Assembly (NCBI GenBank): GCA_021732745.1
Contig: JAKFUK010000004.1
Location: forward strand, 186,001 to 250,000
Source: Nevskia sp.
GTDB taxonomy: Bacteria; Pseudomonadota; Gammaproteobacteria; Nevskiales; Nevskiaceae
Reading direction: 5' to 3'
DNA length: 64,000 nt
The first letter of the stretch is position 1; each line of letters opens with the position of its first letter. Below the pieces are notes generated by a model. That model was not told where the DNA came from. It made no database searches and saw nothing but the letters and a program-made list of their open reading frames with translations. The translations under genes and the position numbers were made by a program. Shown piece by piece: positions 24,330 through 34,987 of the stretch.

Positions 24330-27300
24330 CTAGGCAGAGAGGCTCACGAGCGTCAATGCAGCGACCCAGGCGACGTCAGGCAGACTGCAGCCTCGAGATA
24401 GGAGTCGCTTTGCACGATCGGCCGTATCGTCTTCGGCAAAACTCAAATCCACGAAGCGTTTTCGCGCGCATCTCACCAGACGCGCCATGTCTTCTTTTGA
24501 CCAATGACCAAGGGAACGCGCTAGATCGCGTAATGGCTCTTGGTCATGAAGGAGGCGTGATCCCGGAATAAGTCTCTTGAATCTGATGCTTCGGGGCCGC
24601 GGATTGATCCCTAACCGTTGATACAGCTCGCTTTCGACTTCAGGGCCCATAAATATCAGGGTCGACTCTCGGCTAAGTTCATGAAGTCGATTAATGCAGT
24701 CGGCCAGCACGCGTTCGCCGACCTTGATTTTTTTAATGGCCGATCCGACGTCATGCCCTAACTCGATAGCTGACAGGAACGGAATCAACTCGTCCGAATC
24801 GATCGCCAGGTCCTGCCCGATCAGTTCGGCGATTGCCTGAAGGCGATTCGACTGCTGAACGACATAAGGCTCGATCCGGACCAAGAGGGCGTCAACGCGA
24901 CCACGTCTCAATCGAGCTTCCCGCTGACGGATGGTTGCTGCCTTTTCAAGTGTCAGGGCTTCCATCCCTCGGGATGTTAGGGCGACCTCCTCGTAGTTGA
25001 CGAGATGTGCCAGATGAAAATAGCTCAGAAACGTAACCCGGAAATCTGCATGACCAAGCAGGGTGGCAATACTTTGCAGTGACCTGGACAGAGCGAATGT
25101 CTCAGGAGCCGTGGGCCGTTCAAGCCAGGCGTCGGAGATCCTGCGCGTCGCGACCGAGTGTCGCAGACTGTGCAAGGAAATCATCGGCTTGCCGGTGAGA
25201 TGCTTCAGACAGACGCGAACTAGTTTCAGAAGGTCGGCGGCCGTGCCACGGCGATGGTCGTAGCTGATAGCCGATTCGCCGATGCCTGTAAGGAGGAACA
25301 GAGGGGGGGACTTCCGCTGGGACTCGTTGATCCGAGTGCGTGCATCGTCGCAGAGGGCCCTGAGATCCTGAAGCTCGTCAGGACTTAGCGCAGACGTAAG
25401 GTCTAGGAAGCGCCGCGACGCCCGGGTCTTCACCAAGCCAAGCGAGGTCGCCCGTACGTACAGGAAATGACGATCACCGATCATGATCACATCGTCCAGG
25501 ATGCGATGGACTACCTCCCGGGTACGGAGGCCGAACCGATACATTAGCGCCACAAGGTTGCGGGCATGCAGGCGCTCGATTTCTGAGATCAGGTGGTTTT
25601 CATGCAGCAAATCGACGATGCCGCGGACCGTGTCGTACTCCTTCAGGGTAACGGCCGTGGCGCGGACCGGGCTGTCATTGTCAGACCCCGCTATCTGTCG
25701 AAGATAGTTGGTATCGGCCTCTGCGAGGCGATCCTCGAACATCGAGTAAAAGCGCAGCAGTCGCGATGCCACGCCGGATTTCCGACCGTTCGGGGTCTGA
25801 TCGATGACGGACTCAAAGACCGCATCGAGTTCATCGTCATCGAGATCCTCAAGCCCGCGATCATCAAGGGCTTTCAGCAGGGGGATTCCGATCCCCGTCA
25901 GATAATCATAGATGGTCCTGACGCGAATTTTCTTTTTCGAGGCAAGCAGCTTCAGGACGAACTCGATGAGCAGCCGGTTAGTCGGATCAACGGACTTCCA
26001 GATTTCGGAGCGCTTCAGCTTCTTCTTGTGGCGTCTAGCACGTTGCGTCGAGGCCGTCCCCTCACCTGTATCGCCGTCGACGAGGCCGGCCAGTGATTCC
26101 TCGCACCATTTCTTCGCTTGGGTATAGCGGAAGTGATCAAGCCCTTGGTCGGTGGCGGCCGATTCACAGCGCTCGTAGAGACCGGCACGAAAATCCTGAT
26201 ACTGCCGGAGACGGATCTTGAAGGGGCGATTCGGCGGGCGATGCTTGCCGGTTACGATGGCTAATCCCAGTACAGCCTCGCATCTATCTTTTGATGTCTC
26301 TTCTTTTGCGCATTTGATGAGCAACTCTCGATCGCAGCCGAGGGCATCCATGCGCCAGACTAAGGTGTCTGCAAGCGTGAACGTCTGCAGATCTCCCTTG
26401 TCGATCAAGGGCCAGATCACGCCGGGTAGCTCGATCCTTGCTGCCATACGTTGAAGGCTGAAAAGATCGTTGAGAAGTAGGCGGGTCGACGCCGGCAGCA
26501 ATTCTTTCGGCAGGATGTTCGCAATTCTTGCATTAAGGATGTCGCCCGTATGGGTTCCTTGCGGCTGCAAACGAGCGACCGCCATTGCGGCAATGGAAGC
26601 CGCGCGCGAGAGCCGGACCGACCGGGTCTGGTTCTGTTCCGTCACGACCTCAATAAGCAGATGGTCAGGGGCGGCCGGATCAGGCTCGACCATGTTCCTT
26701 GAGATAGCGTGGATTGCGGCGTGCAACTGCGCCTGATCGAAGACCGTGTAATCGAGAACAAGAAGTGCCGCGAGACGCCCCATCAGTTCATTTTCAGGAG
26801 AACCCGCGGCTGTTCGATGTCCGTTCAATATGCTGGCGCGTATCCGCTCGAAAAGGCATCCAGCCTGAATATGGGGGCGTCCGAACGCCGGGGGCGTGAA
26901 ACGATGCTCGAACAGGAGGGGCGGCAAGGTCCCTTTCCAGCCGAATCCCTTTCGAAGCTTGACAATCGTTAGCCGAAGTCGGCGAAGCGCAATAGGACGC
27001 TGGCCAGGGAGGAACTCCTGTTGAAGCAGCGAGGCTATCCAGACCGAGACGTGGTCCTCAAGGACCTCAATTTCCCGGGCCGGCGAGGCTGGCCTGTAAT
27101 GCGGGGCTGCGACGCGAATACAGCCGAGAACCCACTCATCGATCCGGCCAAGGAGTTGCTCGCGAGGGATTCGAGATTGTTGAGTCTGCGCTGCGGTGCC
27201 AGCACCAAGGATGTCCCGCTTCCGAGCGTCACGCCACTTCCTGAAGGCAGACCTCTGTTCATGGCCCCACTTACGGGGCATCGACGAGTTGATCTTGGGA

Positions 27301-29606
27301 CAGGGCCAATTTTCTAGCGGCTTCTGCCGCGAAAGTGTCACTGGTAGGACGTCCCAACCGTCCTGTTCCAAGAGTCGTTCCAACGTATCTGAAAGTAGCT
27401 CGCTGTGTTCCCGGATCGAGACCGGACAGTGTTCTCCATAGGGATGCAAGCCATTATTGACATGCCCAATTTGGCGGAACACGAGTTCGTTGGAAGCGCC
27501 GAGCCGCGTCAATCCCATCCTCAAATGGGCGCGGAAGATATTTCGTGGCAGCTTGCGGTTGTCGAGCCACTCATGTCTGAGGTCGTCTGGCGTTATCGGA
27601 CGAACTTGTCCACCGGGTTCGAACATGAGGAATAGCGGGCCACGACCTTCAATTGCCTCGTTGAACTGCGCTTTTGCGGGGCCGTCAGCGACCGACATCA
27701 TCTGCTGCTGCAGCAGACGGAGGGTTTCGATTTGCCGGATCAGGCGTTTTGGTAGCGAAACGGCCCGAATCGACGCGGAGGAGTCGACGGCTTTATCGGG
27801 CATGATCGCCCAGCCGCGAGCGTCGATTAGCCCAAGATCGACCTCATCAAGGTTCGAGTTCATTCGGTGCCCGGTCGCGGCACCCCACATCCTCGCTGTA
27901 TAAGCGGATACGACGTTGAACTGTCGGTGCCGCGAGGCCGCGTCATCTGAACGAGGGGTTCGGCGAATCTCGTCCTTCAGCGCGCCTATAAAGGCTCTTA
28001 CCTCGGGCGCGATACCAGCGGCCAGTGGGGCGCCAACCATGACCGGCAACGAAGAGGATGGTCCGAAATCCAGCCCCGTCAGGGTCGTGCAGGCGTTCGA
28101 ATAAATCCTGATCAGATCGTCGTGCGGAGTTGCGTAGTAGTGAAGTGGTGCGGTGCTTTGGCCCAGCGAGCTTCCGACAAGCGCTAGTGCATTGCAGATT
28201 TCCTGCGACGCTTCCAACATTTGCGCGGCCAAGCTCAGCCGAAGTCTGCCTTCGGTAACCCTCGGGGAAACTGCAGCGCAGAGCTGAGCAAGAACCAGCT
28301 TGATTTCGCGTGCTCTTCCGTCACCCGTTGGTGACGTGGTCGCGTCCGGATCGACCTTGGCATCCACAGCCCGAAGGAAGTGCAGAGCCTGAGCCGGTAT
28401 CGGCCACTCAATGTAGTCGACGGCCGTGAATTTCTGGCACTCGGATTTTGATGGCTTCCAGAAACGCTGGGCGCGTGGCAAGTGACCCCGCCAGATCCCG
28501 CGACTGAGATCGATGGTTATTGCATTCTCATTCTGCGGCCTGCCGCTGTTTTGTTCGACGGGCTTGTCGAGGTCGATAAAGCCCCGTGAAGTCAGTAATG
28601 TCATCAGCACGGTCCGAATCGCCGATGCTCGTCCAAGGTTCCGCTCGTCTACCGCCGCGTTGCCGCGACGCAACAATTCGCCGGCGAGCGCGTGACCCTC
28701 GGCTGCCGTCAATCGCTGATCCGAGCCCGAGTCCAAGGCCGTCGCCAGTAGGAAGCCCGACCTTTCGGCGGCTCGACGCTCATTCGCGACGCCGTGTTCA
28801 CGCTCCTCGGGCGCTGCGAATATCGCCGGTACCGTTTCGGTGGCGCCTTCTGGTGGCCGCAGGCGTGCAAACAGCGATCCGTCATCTGTCGGCGAAGCAG
28901 CAATGGCGGTTGATGCCGAGTCGAGTCGAACAATCGATGGCCATGTTTCGAAGACCTCGTGAAGGAGGGCGCCGATGCTTTTTACTGCGGCCGCACTCGC
29001 TTGGCTTGTATTAAGCGCCGCATTGATATGCTCCCAAGCAGCACTTTTTGTCTGCGTCGTCGGAGCAACCAGCGCGAGCAACATCGACTTCTTTGCTTCC
29101 TCAAACAGCCGTTCGCCGGTCCTCATGTCGAAGTTATGGATCGTCGGGCTGAGCCGCTCAGCTGGGTCGCTCGTCGTTGATTCTCTCGATGCTGATATCC
29201 GACGGATATGCACAAAGACGATCACGGCTCGAAGCAAGTCGCCGTTCAACGGCCGAGTTGAACCGAGCTGGTCGGTCAACGCAGACCAAGTCGCATTCGT
29301 GCTCCGCATCCCGTACGAAGAGTCGCTTGCCAGACCACCCTTGATACGGAAGTCGGTTTTATCGTCGATTAGGCCGGCGGTATCGCGGAACAACTGCGCG
29401 AGGTCGTGATCGAGGTCGACCAATTCTGACCCCATGCATCTGAGCCGGTTGGCTACGGTGTCGCCGTTAATGAACGACCCTTCCCTTACCCCCGGAGGAC
29501 TAAGCGATGCCAGCAGCTTCAGAGGTGTTGGTAGGTCACGCAAAAGGTCAGATCGGCATTTTGTATCGTGTAACTGACTGTGACAGCAATCTGGTTTCCC
29601 CTGCAA
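24330..29606 (-). CDS. Giant tyrosine recombinase-like protein, about 1,758 aa
   Basis: The C-terminal third has a phage-integrase-type catalytic domain: Arg I in YRFGLRTREVV (near residue 1360), HSLRHSVATRR (HxxR, near 1480), LLGHADFR (near 1515) and SYFHL with the nucleophile Tyr near 1528. Around 690-730 a second recombinase-like block, FRAHLRMGLTRLGASNELVF, then RQIGHVNNGLHPYGEH, looks like a degenerate HxxR...GH...Y region, so the chain may combine two integrase-like halves. Typical integrases have 300-500 residues. The first frame position is a TTG and the true start is uncertain (Met58 is another option). It ends 174 bp from a truncated tRNA-Arg, as expected of an island integrase. Confidence 0.8.
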   Translation of the reverse strand: MQGKPDCCHSQLHDTKCRSDLLRDLPTPLKLLASLSPPGVREGSFINGDTVANRLRCMGSELVDLDHDLAQLFRDTAGLIDDKTDFRIKGGLASDSSYGMRSTNATWSALTDQLGSTRPLNGDLLRAVIVFVHIRRISASRESTTSDPAERLSPTIHNFDMRTGERLFEEAKKSMLLALVAPTTQTKSAAWEHINAALNTSQASAAAVKSIGALLHEVFETWPSIVRLDSASTAIAASPTDDGSLFARLRPPEGATETVPAIFAAPEEREHGVANERRAAERSGFLLATALDSGSDQRLTAAEGHALAGELLRRGNAAVDERNLGRASAIRTVLMTLLTSRGFIDLDKPVEQNSGRPQNENAITIDLSRGIWRGHLPRAQRFWKPSKSECQKFTAVDYIEWPIPAQALHFLRAVDAKVDPDATTSPTGDGRAREIKLVLAQLCAAVSPRVTEGRLRLSLAAQMLEASQEICNALALVGSSLGQSTAPLHYYATPHDDLIRIYSNACTTLTGLDFGPSSSLPVMVGAPLAAGIAPEVRAFIGALKDEIRRTPRSDDAASRHRQFNVVSAYTARMWGAATGHRMNSNLDEVDLGLIDARGWAIMPDKAVDSSASIRAVSLPKRLIRQIETLRLLQQQMMSVADGPAKAQFNEAIEGRGPLFLMFEPGGQVRPITPDDLRHEWLDNRKLPRNIFRAHLRMGLTRLGASNELVFRQIGHVNNGLHPYGEHCPVSIREHSELLSDTLERLLEQDGWDVLPVTLSRQKPLENWPCPKINSSMPRKWGHEQRSAFRKWRDARKRDILGAGTAAQTQQSRIPREQLLGRIDEWVLGCIRVAAPHYRPASPAREIEVLEDHVSVWIASLLQQEFLPGQRPIALRRLRLTIVKLRKGFGWKGTLPPLLFEHRFTPPAFGRPHIQAGCLFERIRASILNGHRTAAGSPENELMGRLAALLVLDYTVFDQAQLHAAIHAISRNMVEPDPAAPDHLLIEVVTEQNQTRSVRLSRAASIAAMAVARLQPQGTHTGDILNARIANILPKELLPASTRLLLNDLFSLQRMAARIELPGVIWPLIDKGDLQTFTLADTLVWRMDALGCDRELLIKCAKEETSKDRCEAVLGLAIVTGKHRPPNRPFKIRLRQYQDFRAGLYERCESAATDQGLDHFRYTQAKKWCEESLAGLVDGDTGEGTASTQRARRHKKKLKRSEIWKSVDPTNRLLIEFVLKLLASKKKIRVRTIYDYLTGIGIPLLKALDDRGLEDLDDDELDAVFESVIDQTPNGRKSGVASRLLRFYSMFEDRLAEADTNYLRQIAGSDNDSPVRATAVTLKEYDTVRGIVDLLHENHLISEIERLHARNLVALMYRFGLRTREVVHRILDDVIMIGDRHFLYVRATSLGLVKTRASRRFLDLTSALSPDELQDLRALCDDARTRINESQRKSPPLFLLTGIGESAISYDHRRGTAADLLKLVRVCLKHLTGKPMISLHSLRHSVATRRISDAWLERPTAPETFALSRSLQSIATLLGHADFRVTFLSYFHLAHLVNYEEVALTSRGMEALTLEKAATIRQREARLRRGRVDALLVRIEPYVVQQSNRLQAIAELIGQDLAIDSDELIPFLSAIELGHDVGSAIKKIKVGERVLADCINRLHELSRESTLIFMGPEVESELYQRLGINPRPRSIRFKRLIPGSRLLHDQEPLRDLARSLGHWSKEDMARLVRCARKRFVDLSFAEDDTADRAKRLLSRGCSLPDVAWVAALTLVSLSA

Positions 29607-29757
29607 AACTCAAGATTCTTGTCACACGACCTTGCACATCAACATGGCTTGAGGTGCTTTCGTTAGCCTTTGATTGAGCTATGAAAAAATACGCCGACAG
29701 GCTGAAGTCGATCGAACTGTGCAGATCGAAACAGAAAAGTGCCTGAGTAAATCAATT

Positions 29758-29776
29758 GCCGCGATGCGGCATTTTT
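29758..29776 (+). terminator. Hairpin with T-run at island end
   Basis: GCCGC-GAT-GCGGC followed by ATTTTT on the plus strand, directly beside the tRNA fragment. It may shield the junction from transcription; no plus-strand gene precedes it. Confidence 0.5.
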
Positions 29777-29779
29777 GCT

Positions 29780-29818
29780 TTCGGAGGGAAGCACTCTATC
29801 CAGCTGAGCTACGGGCGC
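29780..29818 (-). tRNA. tRNA-Arg(CCG), 5' half only
   Basis: Minus strand from 29818: acceptor strand GCGCCCG, TA, D arm GCTCAGCTGGATAGAGT, anticodon strand CTTCC and loop CTCCGAA with anticodon CCG. The next bases are AGCAAAAAT, not the GGAAG needed to close the stem, so the gene stops after the anticodon loop. The T arm and acceptor 3' strand are missing here and were not seen elsewhere in the window. This is best read as an integration junction in the tRNA gene. Confidence 0.75.
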
Positions 29819-29875
29819 GACGGCACAAAGAATACTACGGACGGACGTGTGCTGCCGCTACGGTGAGTTCGGGGT

Positions 29876-32800
29876 TCAGGTGCCGCGCAGCACCGAGTAT
29901 TCACGGAACAGGCGCGCGGGCAGCGGAATATCCAGCGTCCAGACGATGCTCATCGGCCGGTCGCCTTCCCAGGATTCGAGCCGCACCGGACCGCAAGCGC
30001 GGTACGGATCAGCCGGTCGTTCGCGGACGAACAGCTGGTAGCGCCAGCCGTTGTCGCGGCTTTCGATGTAGCGGCGGCCGACCTTCGTGTTCGGCCCGGC
30101 GCTGTTCTGGCTTTGCCAGTGGAAGCGCTCGCAGCTGATCGCGTAGTCGTGATAAGCGATGCGGTCGTGGTAGCCGTCGCTCTTGTCGAGCGTGACGAAC
30201 AGCAGTTCGGTCTGCCGCGTCGGCAGCGCCAGCAGGCCGGCCTAGAACGGCGTGCGGCGACTCGCCGTCAGCCAGCCGACCGCCGTCAGGATCTCCCGAA
30301 TGCCGTAGGCCGCGTGCAGGCATAGGGGCAGCTCGTCGAGACCGGGAATCGGCGTCGCGGACGGCAGGGCACGCGCCTTCAGCATCGACGCCAGTTCGGC
30401 CAGTTCCTGTCGAATCGGCGGATGTGCCATCAGCCGGTCGATGAACGCGGTACCGCTGCCGGTCTGGCCGTGCTGGCTGTCGATCTGATACGCGAGCATC
30501 TGATCGAGCAGCGCGCTGCGCGCATCACCGGGCTCGCCGGCGGCGATGGCGGCGAGACGGTCAAGCCGCAGCGGATCGTCGACATGCAGCAGCCCCGCGA
30601 AGCGCTTGCTGAAGTAGGGCTCCTCCGGCCCCGGCTCGGCGACCATCAGGCCGGCGTCGCGCTTCAGCGTGGTCCAGCCGCTGGCGCCGCCACTGGAATT
30701 GCCATTGCGGTAGACCTCGTCCAGCGCCAACTGCTGGTCATCGAGGAACGAAGCCAGCGCGACCTCGCCGCGCGGCCGCTGCGCGACCCAGGCCTGCAAC
30801 TCGGTCTGCAAGCGGCGCCAGCTGTTGTGGCTCAGCGCCCGCAGGCTGGCCAGTACCTGCTCGCGGGTCTGTTTCTGCAACTGGATGTGGCAGCCCGGTG
30901 GCAGGCTGCCGAAGCCCTGCTCGACGGCGTCACTCAGCTCTCGCCGGCTCAGGCCGGTGAGACTGCCGAGCAGGCGATCGAAGCGGAATTCGGCGCGATG
31001 CTGGCCGACGAAATCGAGCACCAGACAGCTGTCCTTGCCGGGTGCCAGACGCAGGCCGCGGCCGATCTGCTGCTGGAACAGCACCGGGCTCTGGGTTGGC
31101 CGGAGCAGCAGCAGCGTATCGACCATCGGCAAGTCGACCCCTTCGTTGTACAGGTCGACGGTGACGATCGCGCACAGCTCGCCGCGTGCCAGCAGGCCGG
31201 GCGCGCGCTTGCGGAGCTCGACATCGCCATCGCCGACCACGCAGGCGGCCGGCAGGCCGGCGCAGTTCAGCCAGTCGGTCATGAAGCGGGCATGGGCCAC
31301 GGACACGCAGAACACCAGCGCTTTCGACTGGCGTGGATCGGCGACCAGCCGCTGCCATTCGCCAACCACCAGCCGGGCGCGCACGTCGTTGCCGGTGACC
31401 AGCTTGTCGATCGCGCCGCGCTCGCCGCTGCGATGCCAGGGCACTTCGGCGAAGTCGGTGGCGTCGTCGCAGGCGTAGTACTCGAACGGACTGAGCAGTT
31501 GCAGGTCCAGCGCATGCCAGAGCCGCAGCTCGACGGCCGGGCTGCCGTCCGGGCGCATGTCGAAGTACGGGCCAAGCGGCCGGCCATCGTGACGTTCCGG
31601 CGTGGCCGTGAGACCCAGCATCACCTGCGGCCGGACGCTGCTGGCAATGGCATCGAAGCTGTCGGCCGCCAAGTGATGACATTCGTCGATGACCAGCGTG
31701 TGCCAGTAGTCCGCGCCCAGGGTGGTGACCAGATTGCGGCTGGCGATGCTGGCGACCGTCGCGAACAGATGCGCGTGTGAGACCGGCTGCGCGCCGCCGA
31801 CCAGCAGTTCGCCGAACTGCGGATCGCGCAGCACTTCGCGATAGCTGCGCAACGCCTGACGAAGGATTTCCTCGCGGTGGGCCACGAACAGCAGCCGCGG
31901 CTGGCCGCCGAGTTGCGCGCACAGGCGGCGATAGTCGAAAGCCGCGACCATGGTCTTGCCGGTGCCGGTGGCAGCAACCAGCAGATTCCGCCAGCGGCCC
32001 CGCTCGCGCTCGCTGGCCAGCTGGTCGAGCATCTCCTGCTGGTAGCTTTTCGGTTGCAGGTCGAAGAAGCGCAGCGGCGCGGCATCGTCCGCCCGCAGCC
32101 CACCGGATTCGCGGAGCAGCGCGGCGCGCAAGCGGTCGCGGTCGTCAGCGCGGCGCGGGTCGTAGGCTTCGAACTCGCCATCGGCCCAGAGTGTTTCGAA
32201 GTGGGCGACCGCGCGCTCGAACAGCGCGCCCTGCGCACGCTGGGTCAGTTTCACGGTCCATTCCAGCCCGCCGGTCATTGCCGCGCCCGACAGGTTGGCG
32301 CTGCCGACATAGGCCGAGCCGAAGCCGGTGGCGCGGCGGAACAGCCAGGCCTTGGCGTGAAGACGGGTGCGCCGGCCGTCGTAGGAGACGCGCAGTTCGC
32401 AGCCGGGCAGCGCCGCCAGCTCATCGAGCGCCTTGGCATCGGTGGCGCCGGTATAGGTCGTGGTCAGCACTCGCAGCCGCGTCGCGGGCCGGCCGCCGGC
32501 ATCGACCGCGGTGATCGCCTTTAGCACGTCGGCGATCTTCCGCACGCCCTCGACCTTGATGAAGCTGACCAGGATGTCGACGCTGTCCGCCGAAGCCAGC
32601 TCGCGGCGCAGTTCCGGAAGCAAGGCCGGCGAGCCCTTTCCGGCGGTGAACAGCCAGGGCAGCGCCAGCCCCAGTTCCGGCGCAGCCGGGAACTGTCGAT
32701 CGCGGCGGATCGACTTGAGCACGCTCGCTGGCAGCGCCACCGGGTCGAGCAGCGCCGCGGCGTCGGCTGTCCTCGCGTGGGTCGCGAGTCGCGTGCGCAG

Positions 32801-33022
32801 GCTGACCAGCAGCTCGTTGATCAGTGCCAGTTGCGCGATGCGCTTGTCGTGATCGTCGCCAGGAAGTTCTTCAAGCGCCGCAGCCAGCTGCCGGCCGATC
32901 AGCTCGCCGAGCCATTCGGCGGCATTGCCGGCCAATGGCTCGCGCTGGGCGCTGGCGTCGTCGAGACGGGCTTGCAGGCTGTCGGTCAGCAGCAGGTCAT
33001 ACAGGCCTTCGGGCAGAGTCAC
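29876..33022 (-). pseudogene. PLD/DExH helicase with DUF3427, interrupted by in-frame TAG
   Basis: From GTG 33022 the frame encodes 926 residues to TAG at 30242-30244 and continues without a shift to TGA at 29876, 1,048 residues in total, a normal length for this family. Domains in order: helical N-terminus, PLD-like nuclease (RLHAKAWLFRRA, GSANLSGAA), helicase core (Walker A AATGTGKT, DECHH, LTATPER, QQIGRGLRLA), then DUF3427, most of which lies after the stop (LLFVTLDKSDGYHDRIAYHD, FHWQSQNSAGP). The family acts in DNA repair or defence. The stop removes about 122 residues; CAG to TAG is the simplest change. The truncated form may retain helicase activity. Confidence 0.8.
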
Positions 33023-33158
33023 GCGGTGCGTCCATCGGGATCGGAGTGGCAGCGATCATGCGGGCTGCGACTGATCGCGACCAGGCCTGTCTGGACATCC
33101 ATCCGGCCCGTTCAGGACCTCGTGCACAATCCGCCGCGATACCCGCCGCCCGCACCCC

Positions 33159-33377
33159 GTGGCCCACCGCAAACCCCATCTCCCCGAAAAGACCTGCGCC
33201 GTCTGTGCGCGGCCGTTCGCCTGGCGGAAGAAGTGGGAGAAGGTCTGGGACGAGGTGCGCTATTGCTCGGATGCCTGCCGCGGACGGCGGGCTTCAGTCA
33301 CTGCTTCATCGTCCAGCGCCGTGTCGACGACCTCGACACCTGAGCTGCGGACCACAGTGAAGCCGCGTCGCCCCTGA
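33159..33377 (+). CDS. DUF2256 zinc-ribbon-like small protein
   Basis: 72 residues from GTG. The domain is [20 protein letters not shown], then [12 protein letters not shown], with a CxxC...CxxxC zinc-binding pattern. The C-terminal tail is a low-complexity Ser/Thr stretch. DUF2256 genes very often sit beside cryptochrome/photolyase genes, as here (26 bp upstream of the photolyase). Function unknown. Confidence 0.88.
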   Translation: MAHRKPHLPEKTCAVCARPFAWRKKWEKVWDEVRYCSDACRGRRASVTASSSSAVSTTSTPELRTTVKPRRP

Positions 33378-33403
33378 ATTCCTATCCCTCATGAACCTCT
33401 CCC

Positions 33404-34939
33404 ATGCGCAATCTCATCGTCGTTCTCGGCGACCAGCTGGACGATCTATCGGCGGCCTTTGACGGTTTCGACCCGGCGCAGGACTGGGTCTGGATGTGCG
33501 AAGCGGCCGCCGAGGCGACCTACGTCTGGAGCCACAAGACCCGCATCGCGATCTTTCTGGCGGCGATGCGGCATTTCCGCGATGCGCTGGTGTTGCGCGG
33601 CTGGACGGTCGATTACCAGGCGAGCGGCGAGCACCCGCATGCCACGATCGCCGATGCGCTGGCGGCGTCGATTGCGGAGCTGAAGCCGACGCAGGTCGTC
33701 GTCGTCGAGCCGGGCGAATGGCGGCTGGCGGGCGATTTCGAGCGGGTCTGCAAGGTGGCCGGCGTGCCGCTGGACACGCGCATCGATCGCCATTTCATCA
33801 CCACGGTCGCCGAGTTCAGCGACTGGATGGGCGCGCGCAAGCAGCCGCGCATGGAGCATTTCTATCGCGCCGTACGGCAACGCACCGGCGTGCTGATGGA
33901 TGCCGACGGTCAGCCGGAAGGTGGCGAATGGAACTACGACCACGACAATCGCGAAGCCTTCGGCAAGCAGGGGCCGGGATTCGTGCCGAAGCCGCGCCGT
34001 TTCCTGCCGGATGCGATCACGGCGGAGGTGCTGGCGATGGTTGGCGAACGCTACGCCGATCATCCCGGCGAACTCCAGCACTTCGACTGGCCGGTGACCC
34101 GCGCCGATGCGCTGCTCGCGCTCGATGATTTCATCGAGCATCGGCTGAACGCCTTCGGGCCGTTCGAGGATGCGGTCTGGGATACCGAGCCGCTGCTCTA
34201 TCACTCCCGGTTGTCGGCGGCGATGAACCTGAAGCTGCTGAATCCGCGCGAGGTGATCGACGCGGCGATTGCTGCGTATCACGCCAAGCGGGCACCGATC
34301 GCCAGCGTCGAAGGCTTCGTGCGCCAGATCATCGGCTGGCGCGAGTACGTGCGCGGCCTGTACTTCTGGCACATGCCGGCCTATCTCGATGACAACGCGC
34401 TCGGTGCGGAGCAGCCGCTGCCGAAGCTGTACTGGACCGGCGATACCGAGATGAATTGCCTGAAGCATGTGGTGCGCGACACGCTGGCGCATGGCTACGC
34501 GCATCACATCCAGCGGCTGATGATCACCGGCCTGTTCGCGCTGCTGCTCGGTGTGCGGCCGCGCGCGGTGCACGAGTGGTATCTGGCGGTCTATGTCGAT
34601 GCCGTGGAATGGGTCGAGGTGCCGAATACCATCGGCATGAGCCAGTTCGCCGATGGCGGCCTGATGGGCTCCAAGCCCTACATCGCCAGCGGCAAGTACA
34701 TCGACAAGATGAGCAACTACTGCAAGGGCTGCCGCTTTGATCCGGCAGTCAGCACCGGCGGATCAGCCTGTCCGTTCACCACCCTTTACTGGGATTTCCT
34801 CGATCGCCATCGCGAACGCTTCGCCGGCCATCCGCGTCTGGTGATGCAGGTGCGCAATCTGGATCGGCTCAAGCCTGCGGCGATCGAGGCGATTCGGGCC
34901 GAGGCGGAACACCTGCGGAGCAGACTGGCGGCAGGCTGA
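33404..34939 (+). CDS. FeS-containing prokaryotic (6-4)-type photolyase/cryptochrome
   Basis: 511 residues. It begins MRNLIVVLGDQLDDLSAAFD, typical of the deoxyribodipyrimidine photolyase-related (PhrB/CryB, FeS-BCP) group. FAD-binding helices are present (WREYVRGLYFWHMP, MNCLKHVVRDTLAHGYAHHI, VEWVEVPNTIGMSQFADGG). The four cysteines for a [4Fe-4S] cluster are in MNCLK, NYCKGC and SACPF. It should repair (6-4) photoproducts using light, with FAD and probably a lumazine antenna. Probably co-transcribed with DUF2256. Confidence 0.93.
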   Translation: MRNLIVVLGDQLDDLSAAFDGFDPAQDWVWMCEAAAEATYVWSHKTRIAIFLAAMRHFRDALVLRGWTVDYQASGEHPHATIADALAASIAELKPTQVVVVEPGEWRLAGDFERVCKVAGVPLDTRIDRHFITTVAEFSDWMGARKQPRMEHFYRAVRQRTGVLMDADGQPEGGEWNYDHDNREAFGKQGPGFVPKPRRFLPDAITAEVLAMVGERYADHPGELQHFDWPVTRADALLALDDFIEHRLNAFGPFEDAVWDTEPLLYHSRLSAAMNLKLLNPREVIDAAIAAYHAKRAPIASVEGFVRQIIGWREYVRGLYFWHMPAYLDDNALGAEQPLPKLYWTGDTEMNCLKHVVRDTLAHGYAHHIQRLMITGLFALLLGVRPRAVHEWYLAVYVDAVEWVEVPNTIGMSQFADGGLMGSKPYIASGKYIDKMSNYCKGCRFDPAVSTGGSACPFTTLYWDFLDRHRERFAGHPRLVMQVRNLDRLKPAAIEAIRAEAEHLRSRLAAG

Positions 34940-34951
34940 TCCCGAGATGTG

Positions 34952-34969
34952 TTGACACTGTTACGTTAA
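34952..34969. promoter_or_regulatory. Candidate TetR operator
   Basis: TTGAC-N8-GTTAA is an imperfect inverted repeat 18 bp before the TetR start at 34988, where autoregulatory operators usually lie. TTGACA inside it could also be a -35 element. Confidence 0.4.
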
Positions 34970-34987
34970 TGGCGCGATGCTCGCCGC

